Shown one piece after another: positions 7,267 through 15,981 of a stretch of 64,000 nt of DNA (positions are counted from its first letter, which is position 1; the number at the start of each line of letters is the position of its first letter). The stretch comes from Solimonas sp040754295. GTDB taxonomy: Bacteria > Pseudomonadota > Gammaproteobacteria > Nevskiales > Nevskiaceae. Below the pieces are notes generated by a model. The model was not told the DNA's origin and did not search any database. It worked only from the letters and a program-made list of their open reading frames with translations. A program made the position numbers and the translations under genes. Location: contig JBFMCQ010000002.1 in the NCBI GenBank assembly GCA_040754295.1, positions 62,001 through 126,000 on the forward strand, given 5' to 3'.

Positions 7267-9999
7267 TCAGGCAGCGCCGGCCGTGGCCATCGTCGCGCGC
7301 AGCTCGCGCGCGAGCTCGGCGCCGCGCTGATAGCGCTCGCCGGCATTCTTGCGCAGCGCTTTCTCGACGATGTCGCTCAAGGCGGACGGCAGGTCCGGGC
7401 GCAACCGCGACAGCGGCGCATGCGGCTCGTGGGTGATCTTGAGCATCAGGTCGACCATCGACTCGGCCCGGAACGGCAGCGCGCCGCTGAGCAGTTGGTA
7501 GAGCGTCACGCCCAGCGAGAACAGGTCGGAGCGCCCGTCGACGCGCTTGCCGGCGAGCTGCTCCGGCGACATGTAGCTCGGCGTGCCCAGGACCATGCCG
7601 GTGCGCGTCTTGCTCGAGTCGGTGATGCGCGCGATGCCGAAGTCCATGAGCTTGATCGTGCGGCTGGACTCGACCAGCATCATGTTCGCCGGCTTGATGT
7701 CGCGATGAACGATGCCGTTGGCGTGCGCGTAGTCGAGCGCGTCCGCGGCGTCGGCGAGCAGGCGCAGGACTTCGGATACCGGCAGCAGACCGTCGGGCCT
7801 GGTGTAGCGCCTCAGGTCGTGGCCGCGGATGAACTCCATCGCGATGTAGGCGAGATTGCGCTCCTCGCCGGCGTCGTAGATCGCGACGATGTTGGGATGC
7901 GTCAGGCGGCCCGCGGTCTGCGCCTCGCGGAAGAAGCGCTCCTTGACGCCCGCCAGCTCGTCGGGCTCGAACGCCTGCGACAGCGCCATCGTCTTGATCG
8001 CCACCTGGCGGCCGAGCTTCGGGTCCTTGCCCAGGTAGACGACGCCCATCGCGCCCTTGCCGAGCTCCTTTTCGACCTGGTAGCGGCCGAGCATCGGCTG
8101 CTCGAACTGCTCGGTCGAGTCGAGCACGAGCTGGCTGCCGGGATGCGCGCTGGCGCCGCCGCCGAGGATGACCGTGTCCGACAGCTGCTTCGCGCGGTCG
8201 AGCTTGTGCTGCACGTCGCGGAACGCCGCGTTGTGCTCGGCGATGTACCGATAGACCGACTCGGCGTCGTTGAACTGGTGCTTGCGCTCGAAGTCGAGCG
8301 CGAGGTTGTAGAGCAGATCGAGCAGCCTGTCGTCGACCGGCTGCACGCGGCGAAACCTCTCGAACGCCATGTCGAGCTGGCCCTGGCCCTGGAGCGCGAG
8401 ACCGAGCATGCGCTGGGACTCGGCGCCCTCGGCTGCGCTGCTCGGCTTGAGGCGCCCGGTGATGTCGAACTGCTTGACCGTCATGAACGCGTGGCCGGCG
8501 AGCAGGAACACGCTGGCGACGGTGAGCTTCAGCCACACCGCCGACGTCGCCATGAGGCCGATCTCGGTCGCGATCAGGGCGACCGCCACGGCGAGCGTCA
8601 GCACCGCCGCGATCGTCGCCTTGAGCCGCGGCAGCGCGAACGCGAGGTAGAGCGCAATCAGCGCGAACAGCGCGAGCTCGGCCCAGCCGGTCCACGCCGG
8701 CCGGATGAAGAAATCGCGCTGCAGCAGGCTCGACACCGTGTGCGCCAGCGTCAGCACCGGCGCCGCGGACGCCGAGACCGGCGTCGCGAAAGTCTCGCCG
8801 CTACCCGCCGCCGTCGTGCCGATCAGCACGATCTTGTCCTTGTACTTGGCCAGCGGCAGCTTGCCGGCGAGCAACTCGTGGGCCGAATCGACCGGAAACG
8901 GCGGCTGCCCGTCGCTGCCCGTGTAGAAGTGTGTGTACATGCGCAACGCCGGGTCCGTGTCGATCGTCACGCCGCCCATCGCGATGCCCTCGCCCAGGCG
9001 CAGCTCGATGTCCTGTGCCGTCAGGTTCAGCGCGGCGGCAGCGATCGTCAGCGACAGCGACGGATAGAACTCGTCGACATACTGCAGCACCAGCGGCTCG
9101 AAGCGCACGGCGCCGTCGACATCCGGTACGACGTTGAGATGGCCGATGCCGGCCGCGGCCGCACCGAGCGCCTCGAGCGGCAACAGCGCTGCGCGCGCCG
9201 GCAATGGCAGATCACCGGCGGCACGCGCCCCGACGCGCTCGTGGATGCGGGTCAGCGCATTGCGGCGCATGAACTCGGGTAGCGGCGCATCCGGCCGTCC
9301 CTGCGGGCGGCCGAGCGCGAACACCATCGGCAGTTGCACGCGGCCGTGCGCGCGCAGCGCGGCGGCGAGGGTCTCGTCGCCGGAGCCGGCAGCGCTCAGC
9401 GCGTCGACCAGCTCCGTCATCAGCCGGCGATAGTCGCGCGCAAGCGCCGAGTCCGCGTAGGCCTGGGCGACGCCGGCGAACTCCGGTGACGTGCCGGCCG
9501 CATCCCCGAGCATCAGCCCGAAGGTTTCGATCTCAGCCGGGATCTGCCGGACCAGCGGTGACTCGCGTAGCCGGCTGGCCAGCGCGCGCAGGCGCGCGCT
9601 GCCGGCGGATTGCTCGGCTTCGAGATAAAGCGCCGTGCTGCCAATGACCTTGGCGCCGCCCTCGGCGAGCGTGTCGATGAGTCTGGCCTGCAGCTCCCGC
9701 GGCCACGGCCAGCGCCCGAGATCGGCGATCGATTCCTCGTCGATGGCGATGACGGCGATGCGCTCCGACGGCGCGCGGTCGCGCGCGCGCACGCCGAGAT
9801 CGTAGGTATGGCGCTCGAGCGACTGGAAACCGTCGCCGAGCACGGCGAACGCGAGCACCGCGAAGACGAGGCTGAAGACGAGCGCGGCGACCCAGTCACG
9901 GCTCCAGAAAACTCGCCCTGCCACTGAAGTCCCCCGCCGCGTCGCGCGAGCCCGATGGATTAAAGCCCGATGGATTAAAGTCCGATGGATTAAAGTCAT
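7267..9999 (-). CDS. CHASE2-domain transmembrane Ser/Thr protein kinase
   Basis: 910-residue sensor kinase. A first membrane segment (about 35-55) is followed by a periplasmic CHASE2 sensor region (RIAVIAIDEESIADLGRWPW near its start, to about 400). Three membrane helices (about 410-490) and a TPR-like region (about 520-590) come next, then the kinase domain (about 633-905) with the glycine loop LGKGAMGVVYLG, the Lys of VAIK (about 669), HRDIKPAN (about 765), DFG (about 786) and the MSPEQLAG segment. All catalytic residues are intact. ATG 9999 is used; TTG 10020 is an alternative. The first residues repeat T/A-L-I-H-R three times because they lie on a 15-bp tandem repeat. It heads an operon with PP2C and FHA genes; the CHASE2 ligand is unknown. 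Confidence 0.92.
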   Translation of the reverse strand: MTLIHRTLIHRALIHRARATRRGTSVAGRVFWSRDWVAALVFSLVFAVLAFAVLGDGFQSLERHTYDLGVRARDRAPSERIAVIAIDEESIADLGRWPWPRELQARLIDTLAEGGAKVIGSTALYLEAEQSAGSARLRALASRLRESPLVRQIPAEIETFGLMLGDAAGTSPEFAGVAQAYADSALARDYRRLMTELVDALSAAGSGDETLAAALRAHGRVQLPMVFALGRPQGRPDAPLPEFMRRNALTRIHERVGARAAGDLPLPARAALLPLEALGAAAAGIGHLNVVPDVDGAVRFEPLVLQYVDEFYPSLSLTIAAAALNLTAQDIELRLGEGIAMGGVTIDTDPALRMYTHFYTGSDGQPPFPVDSAHELLAGKLPLAKYKDKIVLIGTTAAGSGETFATPVSASAAPVLTLAHTVSSLLQRDFFIRPAWTGWAELALFALIALYLAFALPRLKATIAAVLTLAVAVALIATEIGLMATSAVWLKLTVASVFLLAGHAFMTVKQFDITGRLKPSSAAEGAESQRMLGLALQGQGQLDMAFERFRRVQPVDDRLLDLLYNLALDFERKHQFNDAESVYRYIAEHNAAFRDVQHKLDRAKQLSDTVILGGGASAHPGSQLVLDSTEQFEQPMLGRYQVEKELGKGAMGVVYLGKDPKLGRQVAIKTMALSQAFEPDELAGVKERFFREAQTAGRLTHPNIVAIYDAGEERNLAYIAMEFIRGHDLRRYTRPDGLLPVSEVLRLLADAADALDYAHANGIVHRDIKPANMMLVESSRTIKLMDFGIARITDSSKTRTGMVLGTPSYMSPEQLAGKRVDGRSDLFSLGVTLYQLLSGALPFRAESMVDLMLKITHEPHAPLSRLRPDLPSALSDIVEKALRKNAGERYQRGAELARELRATMATAGAA
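9951..9995. repeat. Three tandem 15-bp copies at the kinase start
   Basis: Units CCCGATGGATTAAAG, CCCGATGGATTAAAG and TCCGATGGATTAAAG lie head to tail without spacers. Read on the minus strand they encode the pentapeptide L-I-H-R-(A/T) three times, directly after the kinase ATG. The unit is a multiple of three, so copy-number change would keep the frame. Confidence 0.9.
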
Positions 10000-10048
10000 A
10001 GTAACCGTTTTTCCGATCAAGCCAAACCAAGGACGACAGCGCCCGACG

Positions 10049-11404
10049 ATGGCGAAGCTGCGGACCGAGTACGTGTGCCAGAGCTGCGGCGCGGCGAGCC
10101 CGAAGTGGTCGGGTCAGTGCGCCGACTGCGGTAGCTGGAACAGCCTCGTCGAGACGCAGGCCCTGCGCCCGTCGTCGCGCAGCGGCGGCATCAGCGGGAC
10201 CGCGCTCGGGCGCGTGCAGCGGCTGGCAGAGGTCGACGTCGAAGAGGCGCCGCGTGCGTCGACCGGCATCGGCGAAGTCGACCGCGTGCTCGGCGGCGGC
10301 ATCGTGCCCGGTGCAGTGATCCTGATCGGCGGCGATCCGGGCATCGGCAAGTCGACGCTGCTGCTGCAGGTGCTTGCCGCGGTGCAGGGGCAGCTGCCGA
10401 CGCTCTACGTCACCGGGGAGGAATCGCTCGCGCAGGTGCGGCTGCGCGCACAGCGTCTCGGGCTGACCAACCTCGACGTGCCGGTGCTCGCCGAAACCCG
10501 CGTCGAGCAGATCCTGGTGCAGCTGTCGCAGCTCAAGCCGCGCTTCGTCGTCATCGACTCGATCCAGACGCTGTACACCGACACGCTGGACTCGGCGCCG
10601 GGCTCGGTGTCACAGCTGCGCGAGTGCGCCGCGCAGCTCGTGCGTCATGCGAAGACCGCAGGAACCGCGATCGTTCTCGTCGGCCATGTGACCAAGGAGG
10701 GCGCGATCGCCGGTCCACGCGTGCTCGAGCACATGGTCGACACCGTGCTGTACTTCGAGCACGATCCGGGCTCGCGCTTCCGCATCGTGCGCGCGATCAA
10801 GAACCGCTTCGGCGCGGTCAACGAGCTCGGCGTGTTCGCGATGACCGACGCCGGGCTGCGCGAAGTCGGCAACCCCTCGGCGCTGTTCCTGTCGCGACAC
10901 GGCGAGCCGGTGCCGGGCAGCGTCGTCACCGTTGCGCGCCAGGGCAGCCGCCCGCTGCTGGTCGAAGTCCAGGTGCTGGTCGACCGCTCGACGATCGGTA
11001 CGCCGCGGCGCGTCACGCTGGGCCTGGAGAGCAACCGCCTGAGCATGCTGCTCGCGGTGCTGCACCGTCACGGCGGCATCGCGCTCGGCGATCAGGACGT
11101 GTTCGCCAATGTCGTCGGTGGCATGCGCATCCAGGAGACCGCCGCCGATCTGCCGCTGCTGCTCGCGGCACTGTCGAGCTTCCGCTCACGGCCGTGGCCG
11201 GGGGAGTGTGTGGTTTTCGGCGAAGTCGGGCTGGCCGGCGAAGTGCGGCCGGTCGTCGCCGGCGAGGAGCGCCTGCTCGAAGCGGCGAAGCAGGGCTTCA
11301 AGCGTGCAGTCGTGCCGCAGGCCAACAAGCCGCGGCGCAGCGCGAAGCTCGATATCGACGTAGTCCCGGTCTCGCGTCTGAGCGAGGCGCTCGAGCAGTT
11401 GTAG
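10049..11404 (+). CDS. radA: DNA repair protein RadA
   Basis: RecA-like branch-migration ATPase acting in recombinational repair. The 451-residue protein starts with a four-Cys zinc finger (CQSCGAASPKWSGQCADC, about 10-27). The ATPase core has Walker A GGDPGIGKST (about 95-104) and Walker B FVVIDSIQT, then the RadA-specific KNRFG motif (about 251-255). A C-terminal Lon-like domain follows (GECVVFGEVGLAGEVR). It is divergent from the kinase operon with only 49 bp between the two starts, so the promoters must overlap. Confidence 0.96.
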   Translation: MAKLRTEYVCQSCGAASPKWSGQCADCGSWNSLVETQALRPSSRSGGISGTALGRVQRLAEVDVEEAPRASTGIGEVDRVLGGGIVPGAVILIGGDPGIGKSTLLLQVLAAVQGQLPTLYVTGEESLAQVRLRAQRLGLTNLDVPVLAETRVEQILVQLSQLKPRFVVIDSIQTLYTDTLDSAPGSVSQLRECAAQLVRHAKTAGTAIVLVGHVTKEGAIAGPRVLEHMVDTVLYFEHDPGSRFRIVRAIKNRFGAVNELGVFAMTDAGLREVGNPSALFLSRHGEPVPGSVVTVARQGSRPLLVEVQVLVDRSTIGTPRRVTLGLESNRLSMLLAVLHRHGGIALGDQDVFANVVGGMRIQETAADLPLLLAALSSFRSRPWPGECVVFGEVGLAGEVRPVVAGEERLLEAAKQGFKRAVVPQANKPRRSAKLDIDVVPVSRLSEALEQL

Positions 11405-11439
11405 GATGGATGCGGCGAACGCAGGCGAACCGCAGCGAT

Positions 11440-11504
11440 GCGCTTGGCCTGCGCCCGGCGCAGACGGCGGTCCGCTGCCGAGCGGCTCGCATGGGGCCAA
11501 GCGC
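11440..11504. repeat. Inverted repeat between convergent genes
   Basis: GCGCTTGGCC (11440-11449) is the exact complement of GGCCAAGCGC (11495-11504), with a 45-nt loop that contains further GC-rich pairing. It lies between the radA end and the end of the minus-strand CorC-type gene. The preceding text (GGATGGATGCGGCGAACGCAGG) resembles the dispersed element near 20562, suggesting the same repeat family. It may end transcription in both directions, but there is no T-run. Confidence 0.5.
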
Positions 11505-11507
11505 GGG

Positions 11508-12797
11508 CTATGCGGCTTTGCGCGACGTGCCCGGCGACGCCTGCGGCGGCCAGATGCGTGTCGACTTCACGGCGTTGGCGCGCATCTCGGTGATCTCGAA
11601 GCTGTAGCCGGCGACTTCGACCTTGGCGCCCGCCTGCGGCAGGTGCTCGAGCTTTTCCAGCAGCAGGCCATTGATCGTCTTCGGGCCGGCCGTCGGCAGC
11701 TTCCAGCCGAGATTCTTGTTGAGGCTGCGGATCGTCACCGAGCCGGTGACGCGGTAGCTGCCGTCGGGGTCGGCGTAGACGTTCTTGATCCGCGTGGCCG
11801 GATCGGACGTGAACTCGCCGATCACCTCTTCGAGGATGTCCTCGATCGTCACCAGGCCCTGGATGTCGCCGTACTCGTCGACGACGAAGCCGATGCGCCG
11901 CTTCTGATTCTGGAAGTTCAGCAGCTGCTGGTTGAGCGGCGTGCCTTCGGGAATGAAGTAGGGCTCGCGGGCGAGTGCCAGCAGGCTCTGGACTTCCAGT
12001 GTGTCCTCGGCGGCGAGGCGCACCACACGGCGCAGGTGGACCACGCCCTTGAGATTGTCGATGGAGCCGTCGAAGATCGGGATGCGCGTGTGCTGGCTGG
12101 CGATGATCGCCTCGCGCACGACCGGCCACGGCTCCGAGATGTCGATGCCGACGATCTCGTTGCGCGGCACCATGATGTCCTCGACGGTGACCTTCTCCAG
12201 ATCGAGGATCGACAGCAGCATCTTCTGGTGGCGCTGCGGAATCATCGCGCCGGCCTCGGCGACGACGGTGCGCAGTTCCTCGCTGCTGAGGCTGTGCTGG
12301 GCGGCGTCTTCGGCGGAAACCCCGATCAGGCGCAGCAGGCCGTTGCCGATCAGCGTGACGAGCCATACCAGCGGATAAAGCACGCGCAGCAGCGGCCACA
12401 GGATGTAAGCCGCGGGAATGCCGATGCGCTCCGGGTGCAGCGCAGCGAGCGTCTTGGGCGTGACCTCGCCGAAGATCAGCAGCAGCAGCGTCACGCCGCC
12501 GGTCGCCACCGCGATCCCGGTCTCGCCGGGAAACAGGCGCAGGCCGATCACGGTCGCCACCGATGCGGCGAGCGTGTTGAAGAAGTTGTTGCCAAGCAGA
12601 ATCGTGCCGATCAGCCGGTCCGGCCGCTTGAGCAGATCGTGAGCCAGTCTGGCGCCGCGCTCTCCCTTCTGCGCCCGCGTCTTCACCCGGTAGCGGTTCA
12701 TCGTCATGAGCCCGGTTTCGGACCCCGAGAAGAACGCCGAGCACGCCAGCAGAACAAAGAGCAGCCCGAACAGGGCGGATAAGGGTATGTCGTCCAA
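11508..12797 (-). CDS. CNNM/CBS-domain membrane protein, CorB/CorC (YfjD) type
   Basis: 429-residue inner-membrane protein. The CNNM transmembrane domain (about 1-190, with SGSETGLMTMNRYR and FGEVTPKTLAA) is followed by a CBS pair (about 205-330, DIMVPRNEIVGID, GFVVDEYGDIQGLVTIEDILEE) and a CorC_HlyC domain (about 345-420). Relatives are involved in Mg2+ and Co2+ efflux or resistance. A TTG at 12797 gives the family N-terminus (then DDIPLSALFG) and no ATG is available upstream, so a TTG start is proposed. The gene follows ccsA on the same strand, as yfjD and ypjD lie together beside ffh in enterobacteria. Confidence 0.9.
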   Translation of the reverse strand: MDDIPLSALFGLLFVLLACSAFFSGSETGLMTMNRYRVKTRAQKGERGARLAHDLLKRPDRLIGTILLGNNFFNTLAASVATVIGLRLFPGETGIAVATGGVTLLLLIFGEVTPKTLAALHPERIGIPAAYILWPLLRVLYPLVWLVTLIGNGLLRLIGVSAEDAAQHSLSSEELRTVVAEAGAMIPQRHQKMLLSILDLEKVTVEDIMVPRNEIVGIDISEPWPVVREAIIASQHTRIPIFDGSIDNLKGVVHLRRVVRLAAEDTLEVQSLLALAREPYFIPEGTPLNQQLLNFQNQKRRIGFVVDEYGDIQGLVTIEDILEEVIGEFTSDPATRIKNVYADPDGSYRVTGSVTIRSLNKNLGWKLPTAGPKTINGLLLEKLEHLPQAGAKVEVAGYSFEITEMRANAVKSTRIWPPQASPGTSRKAA

Positions 12798-12884
12798 AAG
12801 CGCCGTGGATGGTGGCCGTGCCGATTCTGCTTGTTAGCGAACGCGCCCGCCCGCTGTCAACCGGGGTGGGATGAAAAAGCCGCG

Positions 12885-13667
12885 CTAACTCCAGTGCCGG
12901 CCAAGGAATTGCTCCAGGATCAGCTTGCTGCCGAAGTACGCCAGCAGCAGCGTCGCATAGCCCGCCAGCGTCCAGCGGATCGCGGTGCGGCCGCGCCAGC
13001 CGTAGCGCAGCCGCCCCCATAGCAGCACGCCGAAGATTAGCCAGGCGGTGATCGACAGCACGGTCTTGTGCGCGAGGTGCTGGGCCAGCCAGTCGCGGAT
13101 GAACCATAGCCCGGACAGCAGCGTCAGCGACAGCAGGAAGAAGCCGATCGCGATCAGCTGGAACAGCAGGCGCTCCATCGTCTGCAACGGCGGCAGCGCG
13201 CGCGCGGTCGGCGTGATGCGGTGGCTGTGCAGCAGGCGCTCCTGCACCGCGAGCAGGCCGGCGTGCGCCGCGGCGAGCGTCAGCAGGCCCGCGGACAGCA
13301 GCGACAGCACCACATGACTGCGCGCCTTCCAGCCGGTCACGGCGACGTCGCTGACCGGCGTCGGCCAGGTCGCGGCGACGAGCCCGGCGACTCCGGCGAC
13401 CGGGTAGATCACCGTGCCCATCGTGCGCAGCGGTTCGCGGAAGCACAGCGCCCAGAGCAGCAGTGCCGATTGCCAGGTGAACAGCGACAGTGCTTCATTG
13501 ATGCCGATCGTGATCGCGCTGCCGCGGAACATGTGTATCGACAGCGCCCAGGCGTGCAGCAGCAGCGCCGGCAGCGCGAGCCAGCGCTCCAGCGGCAGCG
13601 GCCGCTCGCGCGCTGCCGCGTAGGCGGCGCCGCAGTAGACGAGCAGTGCGATCAGGCCGGGAATCAT
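12885..13667 (-). CDS. Cytochrome c assembly (CcsA/YpjD-type) membrane protein
   Basis: 260-residue polytopic protein, mostly hydrophobic with about eight membrane segments, matching the YpjD/CcsA family (PF01578). Conserved His residues lie in SIHMF, AHAGLLAVQE and LAHKTVLS, which could hold heme as in cytochrome c biogenesis proteins. The exact role of YpjD is unsettled. ATG 13667 has no Shine-Dalgarno; a TATACT hexamer (minus strand, 13676-13681) ends only 8 nt upstream of it, so the transcript may be nearly leaderless. It lies close to ffh, as in other gammaproteobacteria, but is divergent here with an MBL gene between. Confidence 0.85.
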   Translation of the reverse strand: MIPGLIALLVYCGAAYAAARERPLPLERWLALPALLLHAWALSIHMFRGSAITIGINEALSLFTWQSALLLWALCFREPLRTMGTVIYPVAGVAGLVAATWPTPVSDVAVTGWKARSHVVLSLLSAGLLTLAAAHAGLLAVQERLLHSHRITPTARALPPLQTMERLLFQLIAIGFFLLSLTLLSGLWFIRDWLAQHLAHKTVLSITAWLIFGVLLWGRLRYGWRGRTAIRWTLAGYATLLLAYFGSKLILEQFLGRHWS

Positions 13668-13749
13668 GGCCGCGCAGTATAGGTCCGCGGCGCGCCGCCC
13701 GTGGTCCGACCCTGTGCTACGATCCGGCCACCCATCATCCGGATAAGGC

Positions 13750-14520
13750 ATGCGGATCAAGATCCTCGGCTGCAGCGGCGGCGTCGGTCCGGGTCTCCGG
13801 ACGACGAGCCTGCTCGTTGACGAGGAGCTGCTGATCGACGCCGGCACCGGTGTCGGCGACCTCACGCTTGGGCAGCAGCGCCGCATCCGCCACGTGTTCC
13901 TGACGCACAGCCATCTCGATCACATCTGCGGGCTGGCGTTCATGGCCGACAATCTGTTCGACCTGATCGATCAGCCGATCGAGGTGCACGCAACGGCGGA
14001 AACGCTGGCGACCCTACGCGAGAACATCTTCAACTGGAAGGTATGGCCGGACTTCTCGGTACTGCCCGACGAGACGCGCCCCTTGCTGCGCTGGCACGAG
14101 CTGGCCGCCGGTGAGAGCCTGGAGCTCGAGGAAGGGCGGCGGCTCACCGCATTCAGCGTGCTGCATACGGTGCCGGCCGTCGGCTATGTGGTCGAAGGCC
14201 GGCGCGGCGTGTTCGCGTTCAGCGGCGACACCTACGCCGACGATCGCATCTGGACCTTCCTCAACGCGCTGCCGCGGCTCGACCGGCTGATGATCGAGGT
14301 TGCGTTTCCGGACGAGCAGGCCGCGCTCGGCTACGCCTCCAGGCACTTCACGCCGGCGCTGCTCGGTGCCGAGCTGCAGAAGCTGCGGCACCATCCGCGC
14401 CTGTATCTCACGCATCACAAGCCCGGCTGCGAGCCGGCGATCGAGAAGCAGTGCCGGGCGGCGCTGCGCGGCTGGGATTACGTGCACCTGCAGCGCGGCG
14501 ATACGATCGTCTTCGAGTAG
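13750..14520 (+). CDS. MBL-fold metal-dependent hydrolase, 3',5'-cNMP phosphodiesterase-like
   Basis: 256-residue metallo-beta-lactamase-fold protein. The metal motif T-H-S-H-L-D-H is at about residues 55-61, with LHTVPAVGYVV, FAFSGDTYADD (the Asp ligand) and YLTHHKPG supplying the remaining His and Asp ligands. The early GCSGG and the overall layout resemble class II cyclic-nucleotide phosphodiesterases and RNase Z-like hydrolases. The substrate cannot be stated. AAGG precedes ATG 13750. It is divergent from ccsA and upstream of ffh. Confidence 0.85.
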   Translation: MRIKILGCSGGVGPGLRTTSLLVDEELLIDAGTGVGDLTLGQQRRIRHVFLTHSHLDHICGLAFMADNLFDLIDQPIEVHATAETLATLRENIFNWKVWPDFSVLPDETRPLLRWHELAAGESLELEEGRRLTAFSVLHTVPAVGYVVEGRRGVFAFSGDTYADDRIWTFLNALPRLDRLMIEVAFPDEQAALGYASRHFTPALLGAELQKLRHHPRLYLTHHKPGCEPAIEKQCRAALRGWDYVHLQRGDTIVFE

Positions 14521-14528
14521 ATCGGTTC

Positions 14529-14604
14529 GTAGGTCGGACTTCAGCCCGACGACGCAGCGCATATCGGGTCGAGGCGGCTGAAGCCCGGCCCACAACGCAC
14601 CTAC
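14529..14604. repeat. Dispersed palindromic element upstream of ffh
   Basis: GTAGGTCGG followed by ACTTCAGCCCGAC (14529-14550) contains an imperfect palindrome. A second half, GGCTGAAGCCCGGCCCAC then AACGCACCTAC (to 14604), is largely its inverse, so the whole element can fold. A sister copy with GGTCGGGCTTCAGCCCGG is at 51247. Elements built on GTCGGGCTTCAGCCCGAC are common between genes of GC-rich proteobacteria. Confidence 0.65.
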
Positions 14605-14613
14605 AATATCGCG

Positions 14614-15978
14614 ATGTTCGAAAATCTCACTTCCCGCCTGTCCCGCGTCCTCGACTCGATCCGCGGTCAGGGCCGTCTCACCGAGGACCAGATCAACGCG
14701 GCCGCGCGCGAGCTGCGCATGGCCTTGCTGGAGGCCGATGTCGCGCTGCCGGTGGTCAAGGACTTCGTCGACCACGTCAGGGAGCGGGCGCTCGGCGTCG
14801 AGATCACGCAGTCGCTGACGCCGGGCCAGGAGTTTCTGCGCGTCGTGCAGCGCCAGCTCACCGAGACGCTCGGCGGCAAGGCCGAGCCGATCAATCTGCG
14901 CAGCCAGCCGCCGGCGATCATCCTGATGGCCGGCCTGCAGGGCTCCGGCAAGACGACGACGACCGGCAAGCTCGCGCGCCTGCTCAAGGAGCAAGAGAAG
15001 AAGAAGGTCATGGTCGTCTCCTGCGACGTCTACCGGCCGGCGGCGATCGAGCAGCTGCGCATCGTCGCCGGGCAGGTCGGCGTCGAGTGTTTTCCGTCGG
15101 CGGTCGGACAGGACCCGGTCGCGATCGCGACCGATGCGCTCGCCGAGGCGCGCAAACGGTACGCCGACGTGCTGATCGTCGACACCGCCGGCCGCACGAC
15201 GGTCGACGACGAGATGATGCGCGAGATCGCCGCGCTGCACGCCCGGCTGAACCCGGTGGAGACGCTGTTCGTCGTCGACAGCATGACCGGCCAGGACGCG
15301 GCCAAGACCGCCCGCGCCTTCGCCGACGTGCTGCCGCTGACCGGCGTGGTGCTGACCAAGGTCGACGGCGACGCGCGCGGCGGCGCGGCGCTGTCGGTGC
15401 GCCAGGTCACCGGCAGGCCGATCAAGTTCATCGGCGTCGGGGAGAAGCTGGACAAGCTCGAAGCCTTCCATCCGGACCGCATCGCCGCGCGCATCCTCGG
15501 CCAGGGCGACATGCTCGGCCTGATCGAGGAAACGGTCCGCAAGGTGGACCAGGACAAGGCCCTGAAGCTCGCCCAGAAGCTCAAGAAGAACAAGGGCTTC
15601 GATCTCGAGGATTTCCGCGAGCAGATGCTGCAGATGCAGAACATGGGCAGCATGGCCTCGCTGCTGGAGAAGCTGCCGGGCGGGGCGCAGATGCAGGCGC
15701 AGCTCAAGAACGTCGACGCCGACAAGCAGGTCGGGCGCACGATCGCGATCATCAATTCGATGACCGCGCAGGAGCGTCGCTTTCCGGATCTGATCAAGGC
15801 TTCGCGCAAGCGCCGCATCGCCGCCGGCAGCGGCGTCGAGGTGCAGGAGGTCAACCGCCTGCTGCGCCAGTTCGACACGACGCGCGACATGATGAAGAAG
15901 GTCGCGAGCGGCGGCATGGCCAAGCTGATGCGCTCGATGGGCGGCCGTCTGCCGCCCGGCGTGCTGCCGCGACGCTGA
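14614..15978 (+). CDS. ffh: Signal recognition particle protein Ffh
   Basis: GTPase that binds 4.5S RNA and signal sequences to deliver inner-membrane proteins to FtsY. The 454-residue protein has the N domain, then the G domain with GLQGSGKTTTTGKLARLL (about 106-123), DTAGR, TKVDGDARGGAAL, and the Met-rich M domain (QMLQMQNMGSM; DMMKKVASGGMAKLM). It is complete. There is no Shine-Dalgarno before ATG 14614, and a TACAAT hexamer (14602-14607) ends 6 nt upstream, so this may be a leaderless message. A TlpA-like gene follows 3 nt after the stop. Confidence 0.97.
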   Translation: MFENLTSRLSRVLDSIRGQGRLTEDQINAAARELRMALLEADVALPVVKDFVDHVRERALGVEITQSLTPGQEFLRVVQRQLTETLGGKAEPINLRSQPPAIILMAGLQGSGKTTTTGKLARLLKEQEKKKVMVVSCDVYRPAAIEQLRIVAGQVGVECFPSAVGQDPVAIATDALAEARKRYADVLIVDTAGRTTVDDEMMREIAALHARLNPVETLFVVDSMTGQDAAKTARAFADVLPLTGVVLTKVDGDARGGAALSVRQVTGRPIKFIGVGEKLDKLEAFHPDRIAARILGQGDMLGLIEETVRKVDQDKALKLAQKLKKNKGFDLEDFREQMLQMQNMGSMASLLEKLPGGAQMQAQLKNVDADKQVGRTIAIINSMTAQERRFPDLIKASRKRRIAAGSGVEVQEVNRLLRQFDTTRDMMKKVASGGMAKLMRSMGGRLPPGVLPRR

Positions 15979-15981
15979 TCC

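Noticed and set aside
5723..9999. Kinase-PP2C-FHA trio considered as part of a type VI secretion locus
   Set aside because: No Tss or other secretion genes lie nearby, and the kinase has a CHASE2 sensor rather than the usual secretion-linked layout.
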